Below are positions 45,269 through 56,300 of a stretch of 64,000 nucleotides of DNA, piece by piece. The notes under the pieces are model-generated. The model was not told the DNA's origin and made no database searches. It saw nothing but the letters and a program-made list of their open reading frames with translations. Every line of letters begins with the position of its first letter. Position 1 is the stretch's first letter. Both the position numbers and the translations under genes were made by a program. The DNA is from Knoxdaviesia capensis (taxonomy: Eukaryota > Ascomycota > Sordariomycetes > Microascales > Gondwanamycetaceae), in NCBI GenBank assembly GCA_001510575.1, contig LNGK01000005.1, positions 2,914,574-2,978,573 of the forward strand, in the 5' to 3' direction.

Positions 45269-47476
45269 TTACAAGTGGCGGAACGATCTCCGCTTCTTCT
45301 TCAACCTCTGCTCGTTTCCGAACATGCCGGGGGCAGCCAGATCGCCGGCGGCTTTGGCATTCATGACCTCCCACTCGAACTCCTTGAGAGCGCGCAGCTC
45401 GGAGCCGATGAAGAGCAGGGCGATCAGGCCGTCGATGGTGCCGGAGACGAGCAGGAGGCCGGACACGAGCAGGAGGATGAAGGCGACGTAGTTTGCGGGG
45501 ACGAACCAGACGGCGACGAGCGAGCCGACGAAGACAGCGACGCCGGAGAAGAAGTGGGCGGAGCGCCATTGGCGCTGGGCCTGTTCGCGGCGCACGTACT
45601 GGTGGATCATGGCGAGGATGTCGTCGTACCCGGAAATGGGCAGGCCGTCGCTGCCGGGCGCGGTGCCGGAGAGCGCGGCGCGCAGCTGGCGGTCGTACGG
45701 GTTGGGCGGGCCGCCCGAGGGGTCGGCGGGGGTGGAGCCGGCGGACGAGCCGCCGGGGGAGTGGGTCTGCAGGAAGGTGCCGCTGGCGAGGGCGGGCGAG
45801 AGCGACGGCTTCGCGGGCGTGGAGTCATGTGGGTGGTCGACGCCCGCTGGGGCGGTGGAGGGCTTTTTGGAAGGGGTTGTTGGCATGGCCGTCAAGGTGA
45901 TGCTCTCCTTGTTGCGCAGCGAGTTGGACTTCTTGAGCTCGCCGGCGGAGGCGGTGGTGGATGTGGGGTTGGCGGCGGTGAGCGAGGAAGAGACGGTGGT
46001 CATGGTGCTGGTGCCGTTGACGTAGGTGTCCTGCGAGTCGGTGAGCGATTGTTGGCGGTTGCGCGAAAAGGAGTGCAGGCTCTGGCTGTGGGAGTGGTGG
46101 TGGTTGGTGTGGCCGGCGGGCGGTTGTTGCAGAGGTTGTGAGGGCTGCTGCGGCGGGTTTGGCACGGCGGGCGGGACGGGGTCGGGGGTGTGTAGAAAGA
46201 GGGTGACCTCTACGGAGAAGTGGTCGCTCAGGGACACGCCGAGGGTTTCATGGCGGTCGACCATGCCGACACGGGCCGACTTGACCACCCAGCCGGCGCC
46301 GTTATTCCGGGCCACGTCGCCGGTACCGACAAAGACATAGTCGAGGCGCTTGGCGCGGAGGTCGATGCAATCGGGCGGCACAACACAGGCAGCTCCGCCA
46401 GCCCGGGCGAGCAAGCGCTGCTGGGCGCGCGACCAGCGCCAGGTATTGAACACGCTGTCGGAGGTGGCGCCGTTCTCGGCAACGTTGAAGGCGGCGGTGG
46501 GGATCGGGCGGCGGCGGGCGCGCTCCTCGGGGTCGTTTGCGGGGCCGAGCGACGAGTCGGGGTGCAGCACCCGCCAGGCGTCGCGGACGGGGCTGTGGGT
46601 GGTAAGAATGCGGTGGGCGAAGCTGAGTGGCAGCATGTTGAAGTCACCCATCGCCACAACCAGACGGCCCCGACCAGCGGCGGCGTTCAGCAGCTTAGCC
46701 AGCTCCCAGGCCTGGGCGGTACGGTGGCACAGGTACGAGTCGTTGGGGCCGGACTCGTAGGGGGCGTGGGTGTGGGTGTTGAACACATCGACGAGGTCGT
46801 GTGGCGCCGGCCCGTAGCGGATGGTGGCGCGCGCCACACCCTTCCCCACGTACCAGTCGCCGCGCCAAAACGCACTCGGGCGGCCATTGAGCGGGTACGA
46901 GAACATGGCGCTCTCCTCGATGGGCCAGCGCGACAGGATGACCAGACCGGCGCCGAAGGCGCCCGCGTAGTAGAACTTGCCGTACGGCAGCGCCAGGCGG
47001 GTCTCACGGCGGATGGCGCGGTAGTCGTCCTGGCACCAGCACTCCTGCAGGGCGACAATGTCGGGCGGCGGCGAGGCGGTGGCGATGCGGCGGCCGATGG
47101 CGAGCAGGCGCTCGTTGCGCATTTTCGAGAGGAACTTGAGGCCCCAGCAGTTGAGGGTGAGCAGGTTGATTTCGAGCCGCGGCGGCGGAGGGGGAGGGTG
47201 TTGAGAGTGCGCTTGGCCGGCGGCGGCGGGAGCAGTAGAAGTAGTCCCGGACATGGTGGGGTGCGAGGTGTGGGAGGCTTGTCGGGTGTGCTGGTGGTGG
47301 TGGACTGCGGCAGCAGCGGAGCCGGTGGTTGTTGAGCCGACCGCTGAGGCGGCTGACGTGGCGGGCCGTAAGGAGCCGGAGGCGTTGCGCCGGTGGCTCA
47401 TTGTAGAAGCGAGGGGAGCGGCGGTCGACGGCTGCAGAGCGGAGGAAGAAGCCGAGGTAGTGTCGTCGGAGAACAT
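45269..47476 (-). CDS. ISC1: Inositol phosphosphingolipid phospholipase C (neutral sphingomyelinase family)
   Basis: Hydrolyses inositol phosphosphingolipids to ceramides, at ER or mitochondrial membranes in yeast. Single exon, 735 residues. After a low-complexity N-terminus of about 100 residues, the endonuclease/exonuclease/phosphatase fold begins with LEINLLTLNCWGLKFLSK. The Mg-binding Glu lies in IVALQECW (near 145), followed by FNTHTHAPY, VAMGDFNMLPLSFAHR (near 270) and the terminal LSDHFSVEVTL with the catalytic Asp-His pair. The region 430-620 is Ser/Thr/Pro-rich and disordered. Near the C-terminus two hydrophobic helices (GVAVFVGSLVAVWFVPANY and FILLLVSGLLLVSG) match the Isc1 membrane anchors. 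An N-terminal extension and long linker make it larger than yeast Isc1 (477 residues). The start chosen is the first ATG of the frame; the ATG at codon 26 is an alternative. Confidence 0.9.
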   Translation of the reverse strand: MFSDDTTSASSSALQPSTAAPLASTMSHRRNASGSLRPATSAASAVGSTTTGSAAAAVHHHQHTRQASHTSHPTMSGTTSTAPAAAGQAHSQHPPPPPPRLEINLLTLNCWGLKFLSKMRNERLLAIGRRIATASPPPDIVALQECWCQDDYRAIRRETRLALPYGKFYYAGAFGAGLVILSRWPIEESAMFSYPLNGRPSAFWRGDWYVGKGVARATIRYGPAPHDLVDVFNTHTHAPYESGPNDSYLCHRTAQAWELAKLLNAAAGRGRLVVAMGDFNMLPLSFAHRILTTHSPVRDAWRVLHPDSSLGPANDPEERARRRPIPTAAFNVAENGATSDSVFNTWRWSRAQQRLLARAGGAACVVPPDCIDLRAKRLDYVFVGTGDVARNNGAGWVVKSARVGMVDRHETLGVSLSDHFSVEVTLFLHTPDPVPPAVPNPPQQPSQPLQQPPAGHTNHHHSHSQSLHSFSRNRQQSLTDSQDTYVNGTSTMTTVSSSLTAANPTSTTASAGELKKSNSLRNKESITLTAMPTTPSKKPSTAPAGVDHPHDSTPAKPSLSPALASGTFLQTHSPGGSSAGSTPADPSGGPPNPYDRQLRAALSGTAPGSDGLPISGYDDILAMIHQYVRREQAQRQWRSAHFFSGVAVFVGSLVAVWFVPANYVAFILLLVSGLLLVSGTIDGLIALLFIGSELRALKEFEWEVMNAKAAGDLAAPGMFGNEQRLKKKRRSFRHL

Positions 47477-48689
47477 GAAGAAGAAGAGAGGAGAGAGGAA
47501 AGGGAAAGAGAAGAGAAGAGAGAAGGGGAGAGAAGACAGGGCAGGGCAGGGCAGGGCAGGGGAGGGTTTAAGGCGGAATCGTGGGATCTAGGCCCGGCCT
47601 AGAGCAACCGAGAGAGAGAGAGAGAGAGAAAAAGAGTGAGAGTGTGTGTGAGGGAGGGAGGCCACACAGACGAAAGAAGCGGGAGTCGGTCAGGTCAGAC
47701 AGATAGAGCTGGGATGGAAAAAAAGAAAAAGAAAAAGAAAAAAAAAAAAAGAAAACATAAAATTAAAAACTAAAAAAACCCACCCAGGAAAACTCCCAAG
47801 CCTCGGCGAAAAAGCAACAGAACAGAAGGAAGCAGCAACCAAGGCAACAGCCGCACAGATGTTCTTTTGGTTTCTTCTGCTTGATATTGCGGCTGATGAT
47901 GATCGGCTCTTGCGCGTATCTTTTTTCTTCCTTTTTCTTTTCTTTTCTCCTAGACCGCGCTCGGCTTTTGCTTCATATCAGTCTGACTGACTGTCTTGTC
48001 CTCTTCTACGAGATAACATGGATTTTCAGGGCCTGGATCTGATTGTCGACGGGCTTCAGGGCTCTCGAGCTATTCGTACCTGGCTTGGGGACCCTTGCTT
48101 ACCGCTCCTTGTCCTTGTTCCCTGTGTCGTTGGTATCACCTCAACGGGAATCACGATGTGCTATTCACAGAAGGTCCAGACGGCGATTCGGAACTGCCAC
48201 AGATTGGGCGAAGTGCGTCGGCTACACACTACGGATTACGGTCGTCCTGGTGGTTCTCTTGGGGACATCAGAGACATCGACTGTTCCGGCTGTCCATGAC
48301 AGAGAGAGGGAAACAGACAACAGACATCATGTTCTCTCAATGCACAGTCGAGTTCACACTTCACACGTCCACAGTCCACACACACCAATGCGGCCGCTCT
48401 TCAGCACCCCGGTCTCCGTTGGTTCCAGGGCCCCCGTTCAGCACAGACAAGGCACGGTGGGAAAATCACATATCACAGCGTCATGGCACACAAAGAGAGC
48501 CGGGAAGGGAAATCTTGATTGGTGCTGATGTTACCTGAGTACCACTTGGTGCTTTTCCCTCCAGTTCTTGTGGGTTTGAGGGTTTGTCGTCGAGTCTGGG
48601 ATAGACAAACGGTACCAGAGTTTGGCCTGCAGTGGGAATTGTTGCGGGAAGAAGAATTCACCGATGTGCGGAGTAGGCTGCCATTACAA

Positions 48690-48703
48690 CTACAGTACTG
48701 TAG
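48690..48703. repeat. Perfect 14-bp palindrome CTACAGTACTGTAG
   Basis: Self-complementary; one of three related palindromes in this 800-bp part of the intergenic region. Confidence 0.65.
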
Positions 48704-48800
48704 TATCTAATGCTGCGCTAGATGATGCAGGAGGAATGCGATAGCTCTCTGCTAGCTCAGCAGGTGTCTGATTGCAGGCCGGGGGGTTTCCAGCCAAGTA

Positions 48801-48819
48801 TAAGTGTAAGTGTAAGTGT
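48801..48819. repeat. (TAAGTG)3 tandem repeat
   Basis: Three hexamer units in a row between two of the CTGTACAG-type palindromes. Confidence 0.85.
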
Positions 48820-49164
48820 AGGAACGGTAACACCACCACTGCTCCTGGAGTCCTCTGGTATAATACTCGACCATGTTGAATGTGTACCAACGACGAGGTA
48901 CCACACCAACAAGCTAGCATTGACTGTGTTAAGCTGGCTATTATAGCCCAGGGGCCATTATCAAACGCCGTTTCTGTTGTGAGACAACATGATGGTTCCC
49001 GGAGGCATGGGAACATTTAGCTGAAATACCTGGCAACCCCATGCTGTCCACCCACCCGAGTATTACCAGTGATTGGAAGTATCTTCCAATTGAGTATCAC
49101 GCGGATGAAGAAAAAGGGGGCAAAACACCAGACGAAAGGTCTGTGCAGTGCAGGCTTTGTCTGA

Positions 49165-49178
49165 GTACTGTACAGTAC
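49165..49178. repeat. Perfect 14-bp palindrome GTACTGTACAGTAC
   Basis: Shares its full 14 bases with the palindrome at 9185-9200 and continues into a further AGTACTGT half. Confidence 0.65.
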
Positions 49179-49459
49179 AGTACTGTGGTCCAGCGAGTCT
49201 CTGGTATATAAACCAAAGCACAGTCCCGCTGGCCCAAGAGCTGACAGATGTGACAACCGCTTTGTTGACTGCATGAGTAGCTGCAACTCCCACTAACCAC
49301 TAGACATGGATGGATAAACTGGGCCTTGGAGTGGTGGGAGAAAGCAACCCAAGGGAAGGTAATCTGCAACCGCCAGGGTTTGTGTGTGTTGGTCCGCCTG
49401 CAGCAGCTTTGGCCTTTTTCACATCGTCCACGAGACTGTTGATACTGTGTATACAGTGT

Positions 49460-49469
49460 ACTGTACAGT
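49460..49469. repeat. Short palindrome ACTGTACAGT
   Basis: Same CTGTACAG core as at 9185-9200 and 49165-49178. Confidence 0.5.
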
Positions 49470-50112
49470 GAGGTGAGGGACAAGCACACAAATTCGCACG
49501 CAGATCCTCTTTTATTCTGCTTCTTCTGTCTCTGACCGCTTCGTTTAACCAGACTATTCACGTCGACGGAAGCGAGGGGAACGTGGCCAACATACGAGCC
49601 ACAAGAAGTGCACAAAAGGGGGGAAGCGAAGGAAACCTGTAGGAAATAGGAGGGGGAAAAAACGACAACTTCTCTTCGTCTTCAGCTTCATCTAGCATAT
49701 CCACGAGATGTGAAAAATGATTTGTTGATGGTTGCTATTTGCTCCATTCTCGCTATTGTGTGTCAATTTTCAGATGTTCATGCATAATCCCGGCAGATCG
49801 ACGCACGGGCCGGTTTTAGTCGGCTTTCAGCGGAGCGGACAGCTGGCAGCTCCGAGTCTGGCAGCTGCTGACAATTGTTTTCTGCCTCAGCTGCTCACAG
49901 CTGCCATCAGCTGTGGCGTCTAAAAAGAATTAAGCTGCTAATTCAGCATCTCGTGCGCGCGCTTGTCAACTTCACCTCTCCCCCTCCATCCATCTTTTCG
50001 TTCCTGGTCGTTCGCTCAATCCCGCGACTCCGTGTCGCATCTTCCCTCCCTCTCATATTTCTTCTGCGCATATCCGACACTCTTACCGACCGAACTTTTA
50101 GTACTGAAATCC

Positions 50113-50123
50113 AACCCTAACCC
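50113..50123. promoter_or_regulatory. Telobox-like motif AACCCTAACCC before the Swd3-like start
   Basis: Ends 24 bp before the ATG at 50148, so it lies in the core promoter or 5' UTR. Possible Tbf1-type site. Confidence 0.45.
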
Positions 50124-50147
50124 ATTCACCCGAGTCCATCCCCTTCC

Positions 50148-52374
50148 ATGGTCCCGCCATCGCACCCGCCGAACCCGCCTCCGTCTTCCAAGCGCCGCAA
50201 AATGAGGTCGCAGAGCCTGATTTCCAGCGGCGACGTGTCGTCCGCCGACGAACTCGGCGGAGACCCTGCCGACCACGTCTCCGTCCCGCTGACCTCCAAG
50301 TCGCTGCTCGCCGGTGGCGGCCGCCGCGTGTCGATCCGCAAGGCCCCCACCGCCGCCGCCGCCGCCGGCGCCGCCTCGGTCCCCCGATCCAGTCGCTCGC
50401 AGAGCCGGAGCTCCAGCGTCGACGAGCTGAACGAGCCGTACTACACTCCTCCGGACACCACACATACTCCGCGCAGCGCTGGAGTGACGGCGCCGGCTAG
50501 TGCGAACGGCACGGCAAACAGCCACGGCCTGGAGGACTCGGCTGCGCGCGTGCGCCGCCGGTCCAGTCAGTTCGGGACAATGAAGCAGCGGTCGGTGGAT
50601 GGCCGCCACAGCCAGAACGGCCACGCCGGCCACGACGATGACGACGACGACATGTATGATGGCGATTCGACCAGCGGGGCCTTGCAAGCCCGTCAGTCGC
50701 GGATAGCGCCTGGCAAACCTGCGTTGGGAGCCAAGTCAGCTGCCGCGCGACCCGGAAACCGGCCTCCCACAGCCCACCGCCACCACTCTGCTTCGCCATC
50801 GTCCTCTCTTTCCGACCCAAGATCTGTCTCCCCCCCTCGTCGCGAGCGAACACGATCCCGATCCCCCCTGTCAGCCCGCTCCCGAGCGTCCCTCTCACCC
50901 TCCAGATCGCCCTCTCCCTCCCGGCCCCGCGGCCCACGCTCGCGCCCCAGCCTACGGTCGACCTCTGCCTCCCGCTCCCGCTCACGCTCGCGCTCGCGCT
51001 CCCCATTCGAATCGTCATCCTCGGAAAGCCGGTCCCCGTTGCGCTCGCTCTCCCCCACATCCTCGACCGACGCCGTCCACCGCCAGCTGCAACAAGAGCA
51101 AGAGCACCTTATGCAACAGGAGCAGGAAGAAGCCGGCCTCCTGCAGCAGCAGGACCCCCTCGCCGACACCGAATCCCTCAACCCCCCGCCCCCCGCCTAC
51201 GAACCCCCGCGGCCGGCCTTCCGCCCCAAATTCGTCCTGCACGGTCACACACAGGCGGTGTCGCAAACGCGGATATCTCCCGACGGGCAGTGGATCGCCA
51301 GCGCGTCGTCCGACGCTACCATCAAGATCTGGGACGCCACCACCGGCGCCCACATGGATACCCTGGTGGGCCACATGGCCGGCGTGAGCTGCATTGCCTG
51401 GTGCCCGGACAGTCTCACACTGGCGTCCGGGTCGGACGACAAGGCCATTCGCATCTGGGACCGCGTGACCGGCCGCGCGAAGCTGACCGCCCGGGGCACC
51501 GGTGGCCGCGGTGCGCCGATGAAGCCGATGAAGCCGCTGCTCGGCCACCACAACTACGTCCACTGCATTGCCTTTTCGCCCAAGGGGAACATTCTCGCGT
51601 CGGGGTCCTACGACGAGGCCGTGTTTCTGTGGGATGTGCGGGCAGGACGGCTGATGCGTAGCTTGCCAGCCCATAGTGATCCGGTGTCGGGCATTGACTT
51701 TTGCTGCGACGGCACGTTGGTGGTCAGTTGCTCGACAGACGGCTTGATGTATGGTCCCTTCTCAACCTGCACTTTTCTGCTCCTATGACTGAAGCTAACC
51801 GTTGTTCTCTTACAGCCGTGTCTGGGACACGTCCACTGGTCAGTGTCTCCGCACGCTCGTCCACGAAGACAACCCCGCGGTCACCAACGTGTGCTTCTCG
51901 CCCAACGGCCGCTTCGTGCTCGCCTTCACCCTCGACAACTGCATCCGGCTGTGGGACTACGTCGCCGGCAGCGTCAAGAAGACGTACCAGGGCCACCGCA
52001 ACGAGCGGTTCGCCATCGGCGGATGCTTCGGCATGTTGCAGCAACAGCAGAACCAGCAGAACCAGAAGGGCGACAGCACCCCCTCGCCTGGCGGCGAAGT
52101 CACGACAAACGGCCACATGCTGCCCAATGGCACTGCTGCCGCCACCGCCCCTGGCGAGGCTGCGGGACGCCCCGCGACGGCATTCATCGCATCGGCGTCG
52201 GAGGACGGCTCGATCGTGCTGTGGGACGTCACGTCCAAGCGTGTCGTGCAGCGGCTGCGCGGCCACGGGCCCGACGGCGGCGTGTGCTTCTGGGTCGATG
52301 TGCACGGGGACACGCTCATCAGCGCCGGCCAGGACGGGACGGTGCGGGTGTACTACCAGAACCGGCCACGCGTA

Positions 52375-52408
<34 letters not shown>

Positions 52409-52605
52409 CTACCATTGCAGAAGCAGACTCTAGAAAGGTCTCCGTGACGGATGCTGCGGAGCCCCCCATGAAGACCGGATCCGCAGATGCCCCTCGGCCG
52501 GGTGCTTCCGAGACGGAACCAGCCACGGAGCCGGTGGCGCGGGACGCGGATGCGATGGACGGGGTAGAGTTCGACCGCGTCGAGGTCAAGATGGAGGATG
52601 TGTGA
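50148..52605 (+). CDS. Swd3/WDR5-like WD40 protein with RS-like N-terminus
   Basis: Two exons, 50148-51748 and 51816-52605 (67-nt intron), 796 residues. The C-terminal half (from about 361) is a seven-blade WD40 propeller of the Swd3/WDR5 kind: LHGHTQAVSQTRISPDGQWI, SASSDATIKIWD, SGSDDKAIRIWD, SGSYDEAVFLWDVRAGRL, CSTDGLIRVWDTSTGQCLRT, NPAVTNVCFSPNGRFVLAF and LDNCIRLWDY. WDR5/Swd3 is a core part of the COMPASS/Set1 complex that methylates histone H3 Lys4. Blades are interrupted by a Gly/Met/Lys loop and by a Gln/Asn-rich insert of about 60 residues before the last blades. The N-terminal 360 residues are disordered, with an Arg-Ser-rich tract (about 225-305) and Gln/Glu-rich LMQQEQEEAGLLQQQ. 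The C-terminus has a poly-Ala run coded by a GCT repeat and an acidic end. Swd3 is the best name; another WD40 member is possible. Confidence 0.8.
52375..52406. repeat. (GCT)n repeat coding poly-Ala
   Basis: About ten GCT codons in the C-terminal part of the Swd3-like protein; length likely varies between strains. Confidence 0.9.
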
Positions 52606-53335
52606 TTCAGCAAGGGGCCACGTCTAAGTCACGATCATCCTGTTTTTTTATAGCTTTCCCCTTGGTGGAATGGAGTTTCTTGCGTTCTTGATATTTCTTG
52701 ATTTCTTTCTTACCGGGCTTGGACTCCAAACGAAAAGTGCGATAGAAGTGGTTCATCTTGACTGGGACGGCGTTACTGAGCATTTCTCCTGCAACAACTC
52801 CTCTACGTCTTTCCCCTCGTCATCGTTTACGGTTCTATGGTTCTATGCTTCTTCACAGTCATCACAACTGAATCTGGCGGCGTCAACAGCCACGTATCAT
52901 GTTCCCACAGCCGAGGAATAAGAACGGCACCCTGAATCGTGAACGCAAAAACGTAAATTCTATGGGCAGCATAAGATACTATAACCAAAAGCAAAAGACA
53001 GTCATCGCAACAAACAACAAGCACAAAAACATGTTTCTTCACCACGTTGGGTGGCTCTAGACCATAAGGCAAACTCATAAAAAAAACAGGAACAAGGACG
53101 CAGAAACTAGAGTTAGAGAGAGAAGGAAAAAAAGAAAAAAAACCCCCAAAGAATAATAACTGACTGTCACCAACGCCACCCAAAACAACAAGGAGCAGAA
53201 GTAAAAGGTGCAAACGATCATCGGGGCCGTAAAACCATTCACCCCGCCATCTCTGACCCCGTTCGTTGCCTGTCGTCTCCGTTTTGGTTGCGATCAACCC
53301 TAGCGACCCCTAACAGAACCCTAAAGGCCGCTCCC
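52606..53335. other. Convergent intergenic between the Swd3-like gene and UBR1
   Basis: Two 3' ends meet here. T-rich then A-rich sequence; three CCCTA motifs near 53296-53325 lie just past the UBR1 stop. No gene is seen. Confidence 0.6.
53296..53325. promoter_or_regulatory. Cluster of CCCTA/CCCTAA motifs at the UBR1 3' end
   Basis: AACCCTAG (53296-53303), ACCCCTAA (about 53306-53313) and AACCCTAAA (from 53317) in 30 bp. They lie downstream of two convergent genes, so a promoter role is unlikely; an interstitial telomere-like remnant is an alternative. Confidence 0.35.
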
Positions 53336-56300
53336 CTAAATCGTCTCCCACCCGCCATTATTGACTTCCGCCTCCAACTTGCGCGTGATGAAGCTGGGCA
53401 CGCCGTGGCTCAGGAACAGCGCGCGGAAGGTATCGTAGCGCTTGTCGTTGAGGAACAGCGGCCGCCCGTGCCGCAGGCCCAGGTCGGTCTCGCCGTACTT
53501 GTCTATGTACGGCGCCGTGCTCCATGAGCCGGACTGCCGGTGCAGATAGAACGCCGCGCATTTGCGCACGTTCAAGAACAGGCCTACGTTGCCTTGGCAG
53601 CTGCAGTATGCACAGAAGATGGGGTCGTTAGTATAGGGTGGCAGAGAGGGAAACAATCACAGAATATCCAGAGACACAGAGAGAACTTACGTGCGCATGT
53701 GGTTCTGGCACCCTCCAATCCGGTCCTTCTCCACACTGTCTTCCTCCAGGTAGACTTCCTTCAGACAACACACCGCCTGCCCGCAGAATATGTCGCCGCA
53801 GAGCAGACAGATCATCGGATCGGAAATGTCCTTGCCGGTGGTCGGGCACCGCCGCTGCGTAGCTTCCTCCATAAGAGTCTCAAAGTTGCGCGGCAGGCCG
53901 ACCAGTTCGAAAATGCCGGGGTGGCTGAGCACCGCCGACGGCAGCCGCCGCGCGAACGACCCGACCGGGTGGCCGGCATGCGGGCCGCTATAGGCCGGGA
54001 ACCCAACCGGATCGGCCTGCACGCGGTGCTGCGGCCACATAATGTAGTGGCGGATCCAGCCGTGCACCAGCTTCTGCGTCACCGTGACCGGGTCGTTGTT
54101 GCCGGCCGGCTGTTTCTGCTGCTGTTGAGCGGGCTGCGGCGTAACCAGCCGGCACATATCAGCCAGCGACGGCAGACACAGCGCCTCGGTGAGCCGGTCC
54201 AGCTCCTCCGCCTCGGCCAGTCCGTCGGGCGTGACGTGCGCCTCCAGGTCGACATCGCCGACCACGTGCATCAGAATCGCCGCCTTGCGCACAAACGTCA
54301 GCGCATACTTGCGCACAAACGAGTAGAACGCCTCGAGACTATCGTGGCCCGGCTGCGTAAACCCGGCGTTAAGCAGCTTGGCATCCACCACCTGTTCGCC
54401 GTAACTGGCGCTGGTCTCCACGCTCATAGTCGAGATCTGCAGCGCAAAATCCGCAAACCCCCGCACCTCCGCCGATGCGCCGCTGCTGGTGTTGACTAGC
54501 CGGTCGAACCACACGCTGACCGGCATGTTGCGACTCATATGGAACACCACCTTGACCAGCTCAGCGAGGTAGCACGTGCGCACCAGCTGCGCCAGGTCCA
54601 TGTTGTGCAGCCGGCGCACGCCGACCGAGCACTCCGCCAGGAACACAAAGCAGTCCATGGCCAGCAGCGGCATGTAGCTGTCGACCGGATGCTTAGCCAG
54701 ACGTGTCTCACGGCCAATGTACTCGTTCATAAAGAGTTGACAGTGTTGGCGCTCGCACGTCGCGCGGAAGTCGGCCTCGATCTGCGACGCCGACATCGTA
54801 CTGCCAGGCCCGCCCGCAGATGATCCGCCCGCGCCCGGGGCAGTAGCGCCGGACGACGATGAAGACGCGGATGAAGAGAGCGGCAGGCCCTCAAGACCAA
54901 AGTGAGATGACGATGACCCGCTGCCGCCCGCTGCCGGCGCCGTTCTCGTCGATGCTTCGGCCGGCGCGACGGACACCGAAGTGCGCAGACCCGCAACCGC
55001 CACATATGAACAGGCCGTCTCCGCCAGAATACGCAGGTGAGTGATCAACTTCTCCGGGATCCCCTCAACCAGCGTTTTGCCAAACGGCGCCTCAACGCCG
55101 CGGTGCTGGATCTCAATCGACGATATGGTAAATCCCAGCGTCTGCGCCAGAATGTCCGCCGTGCTGAAGTAGTTGGCCGTCGCTCCCCACGCCGGATCGG
55201 GCAGGCCGGGAACCGGCAGCGTGCGCAAGCCCGACAGCTTATTTACCTTGAACGTCTCATAGACTGTTCCGTACACCCGCGTCAGCTCATTGAATATCGT
55301 GCTAGTCGATCCCGATGCCATCGGCGCGCTCATGCCGGCAGCTCCGGCGCCGCCAATGCCCGAGCTTTCGCGGATGTACGACTCGGGAATGGCGCCCGCT
55401 CCGGATGCGTCCCCGATCGATGACGACGCTGCTGCCACGACCGCTGCCTCTTCCGCCGCCGCCGCAGCGGCAGCTGCAGCTGCGGCCACTCGCTGCGCCT
55501 CTTCAAGCCAAGCTGCAGCCTTCTCCGAAAGCGTGCCAGTCATTGACGTGGCGACGTAGCGCGCCAACATGGGCTGGAGCAGCTCACCCGGCGGTGACGG
55601 CATATTTCCGCCTCTCCGGCCGCTGCCAGAATGCAGAAGGCCGGTTCCAGTGGCGTAGTACCGCGCATCCATGTGCTCATCGAGGAACTGGCCGAGCGAC
55701 TGTGTCGGGACAGCCGCTCCCGGATACAACTGCTCCTTGGGTTTCCACACCACCGGCACAAACGAATTGCCGAGGGCCTTGCACAGCGGACACACAAACT
55801 CGTTCCGATTTATATTTTCCGAGTGGTGGCGCGCAATCTGGTGCTGGTGGCGCCGCACCGTGGCCTCAAGGTACGTCTCGAAACACGTCAGGTGCATCAT
55901 GTGGCCGCAGCCCACCGACACCGGGCCGGCCATGCACTGCGCTGACTTGAAGCCGCTGCCCAGGCCCTGGCTCTCCTCGTAGATTGTCTCGCCGTTCCGG
56001 TTGACCTTCCACGTGAGTCCGCGGTTCTCGCGCGCAATGCCGAACGGCCGGATGTCGTCGGCCGACCGGTCCAAATTGCACGGAGTCTGCGCCGCGTCGC
56101 GCACAAGGCTCGGCTCCTGCAGATCGGTCTGCCGCACAATCAGACTGTCGGCGAAAAAGGCAAACGTGCCGTATAGCCGCTTATCGTCGCTATCTTCGTG
56201 GCATAGGATGCACGTGCCGGCCGGGAACTTCCACAGTTTGGCGTTGGCAGCCCGGCCTTCGCCGCGGCTAGCCCCGTGGGCCGAGTCGCCGTCCTCGCCC

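Larger units (their letters stand above)
47477..50147. other. Divergent intergenic between ISC1 and the Swd3-like gene
   Basis: About 2.7 kb without a supported gene. The ISC1 side is purine-rich, with GGGCA repeats near 47536-47561, a GA run near 47612-47626 and A-runs near 47730. A frame at 48018-48299 has no recognisable content. Three CTGTACAG-type palindromes (48690-48703, 49165-49178, 49460-49469) and a TAAGTG tandem repeat (48801-48819) cluster in 48.6-49.5 kb. A telobox-like motif sits just before the Swd3-like start. Confidence 0.55.

Noticed and set aside
46220..47335. 371-codon plus-strand frame opposite ISC1
   Set aside because: Shadow of a GC-rich coding strand. The minus frame holds all EEP-fold catalytic motifs.
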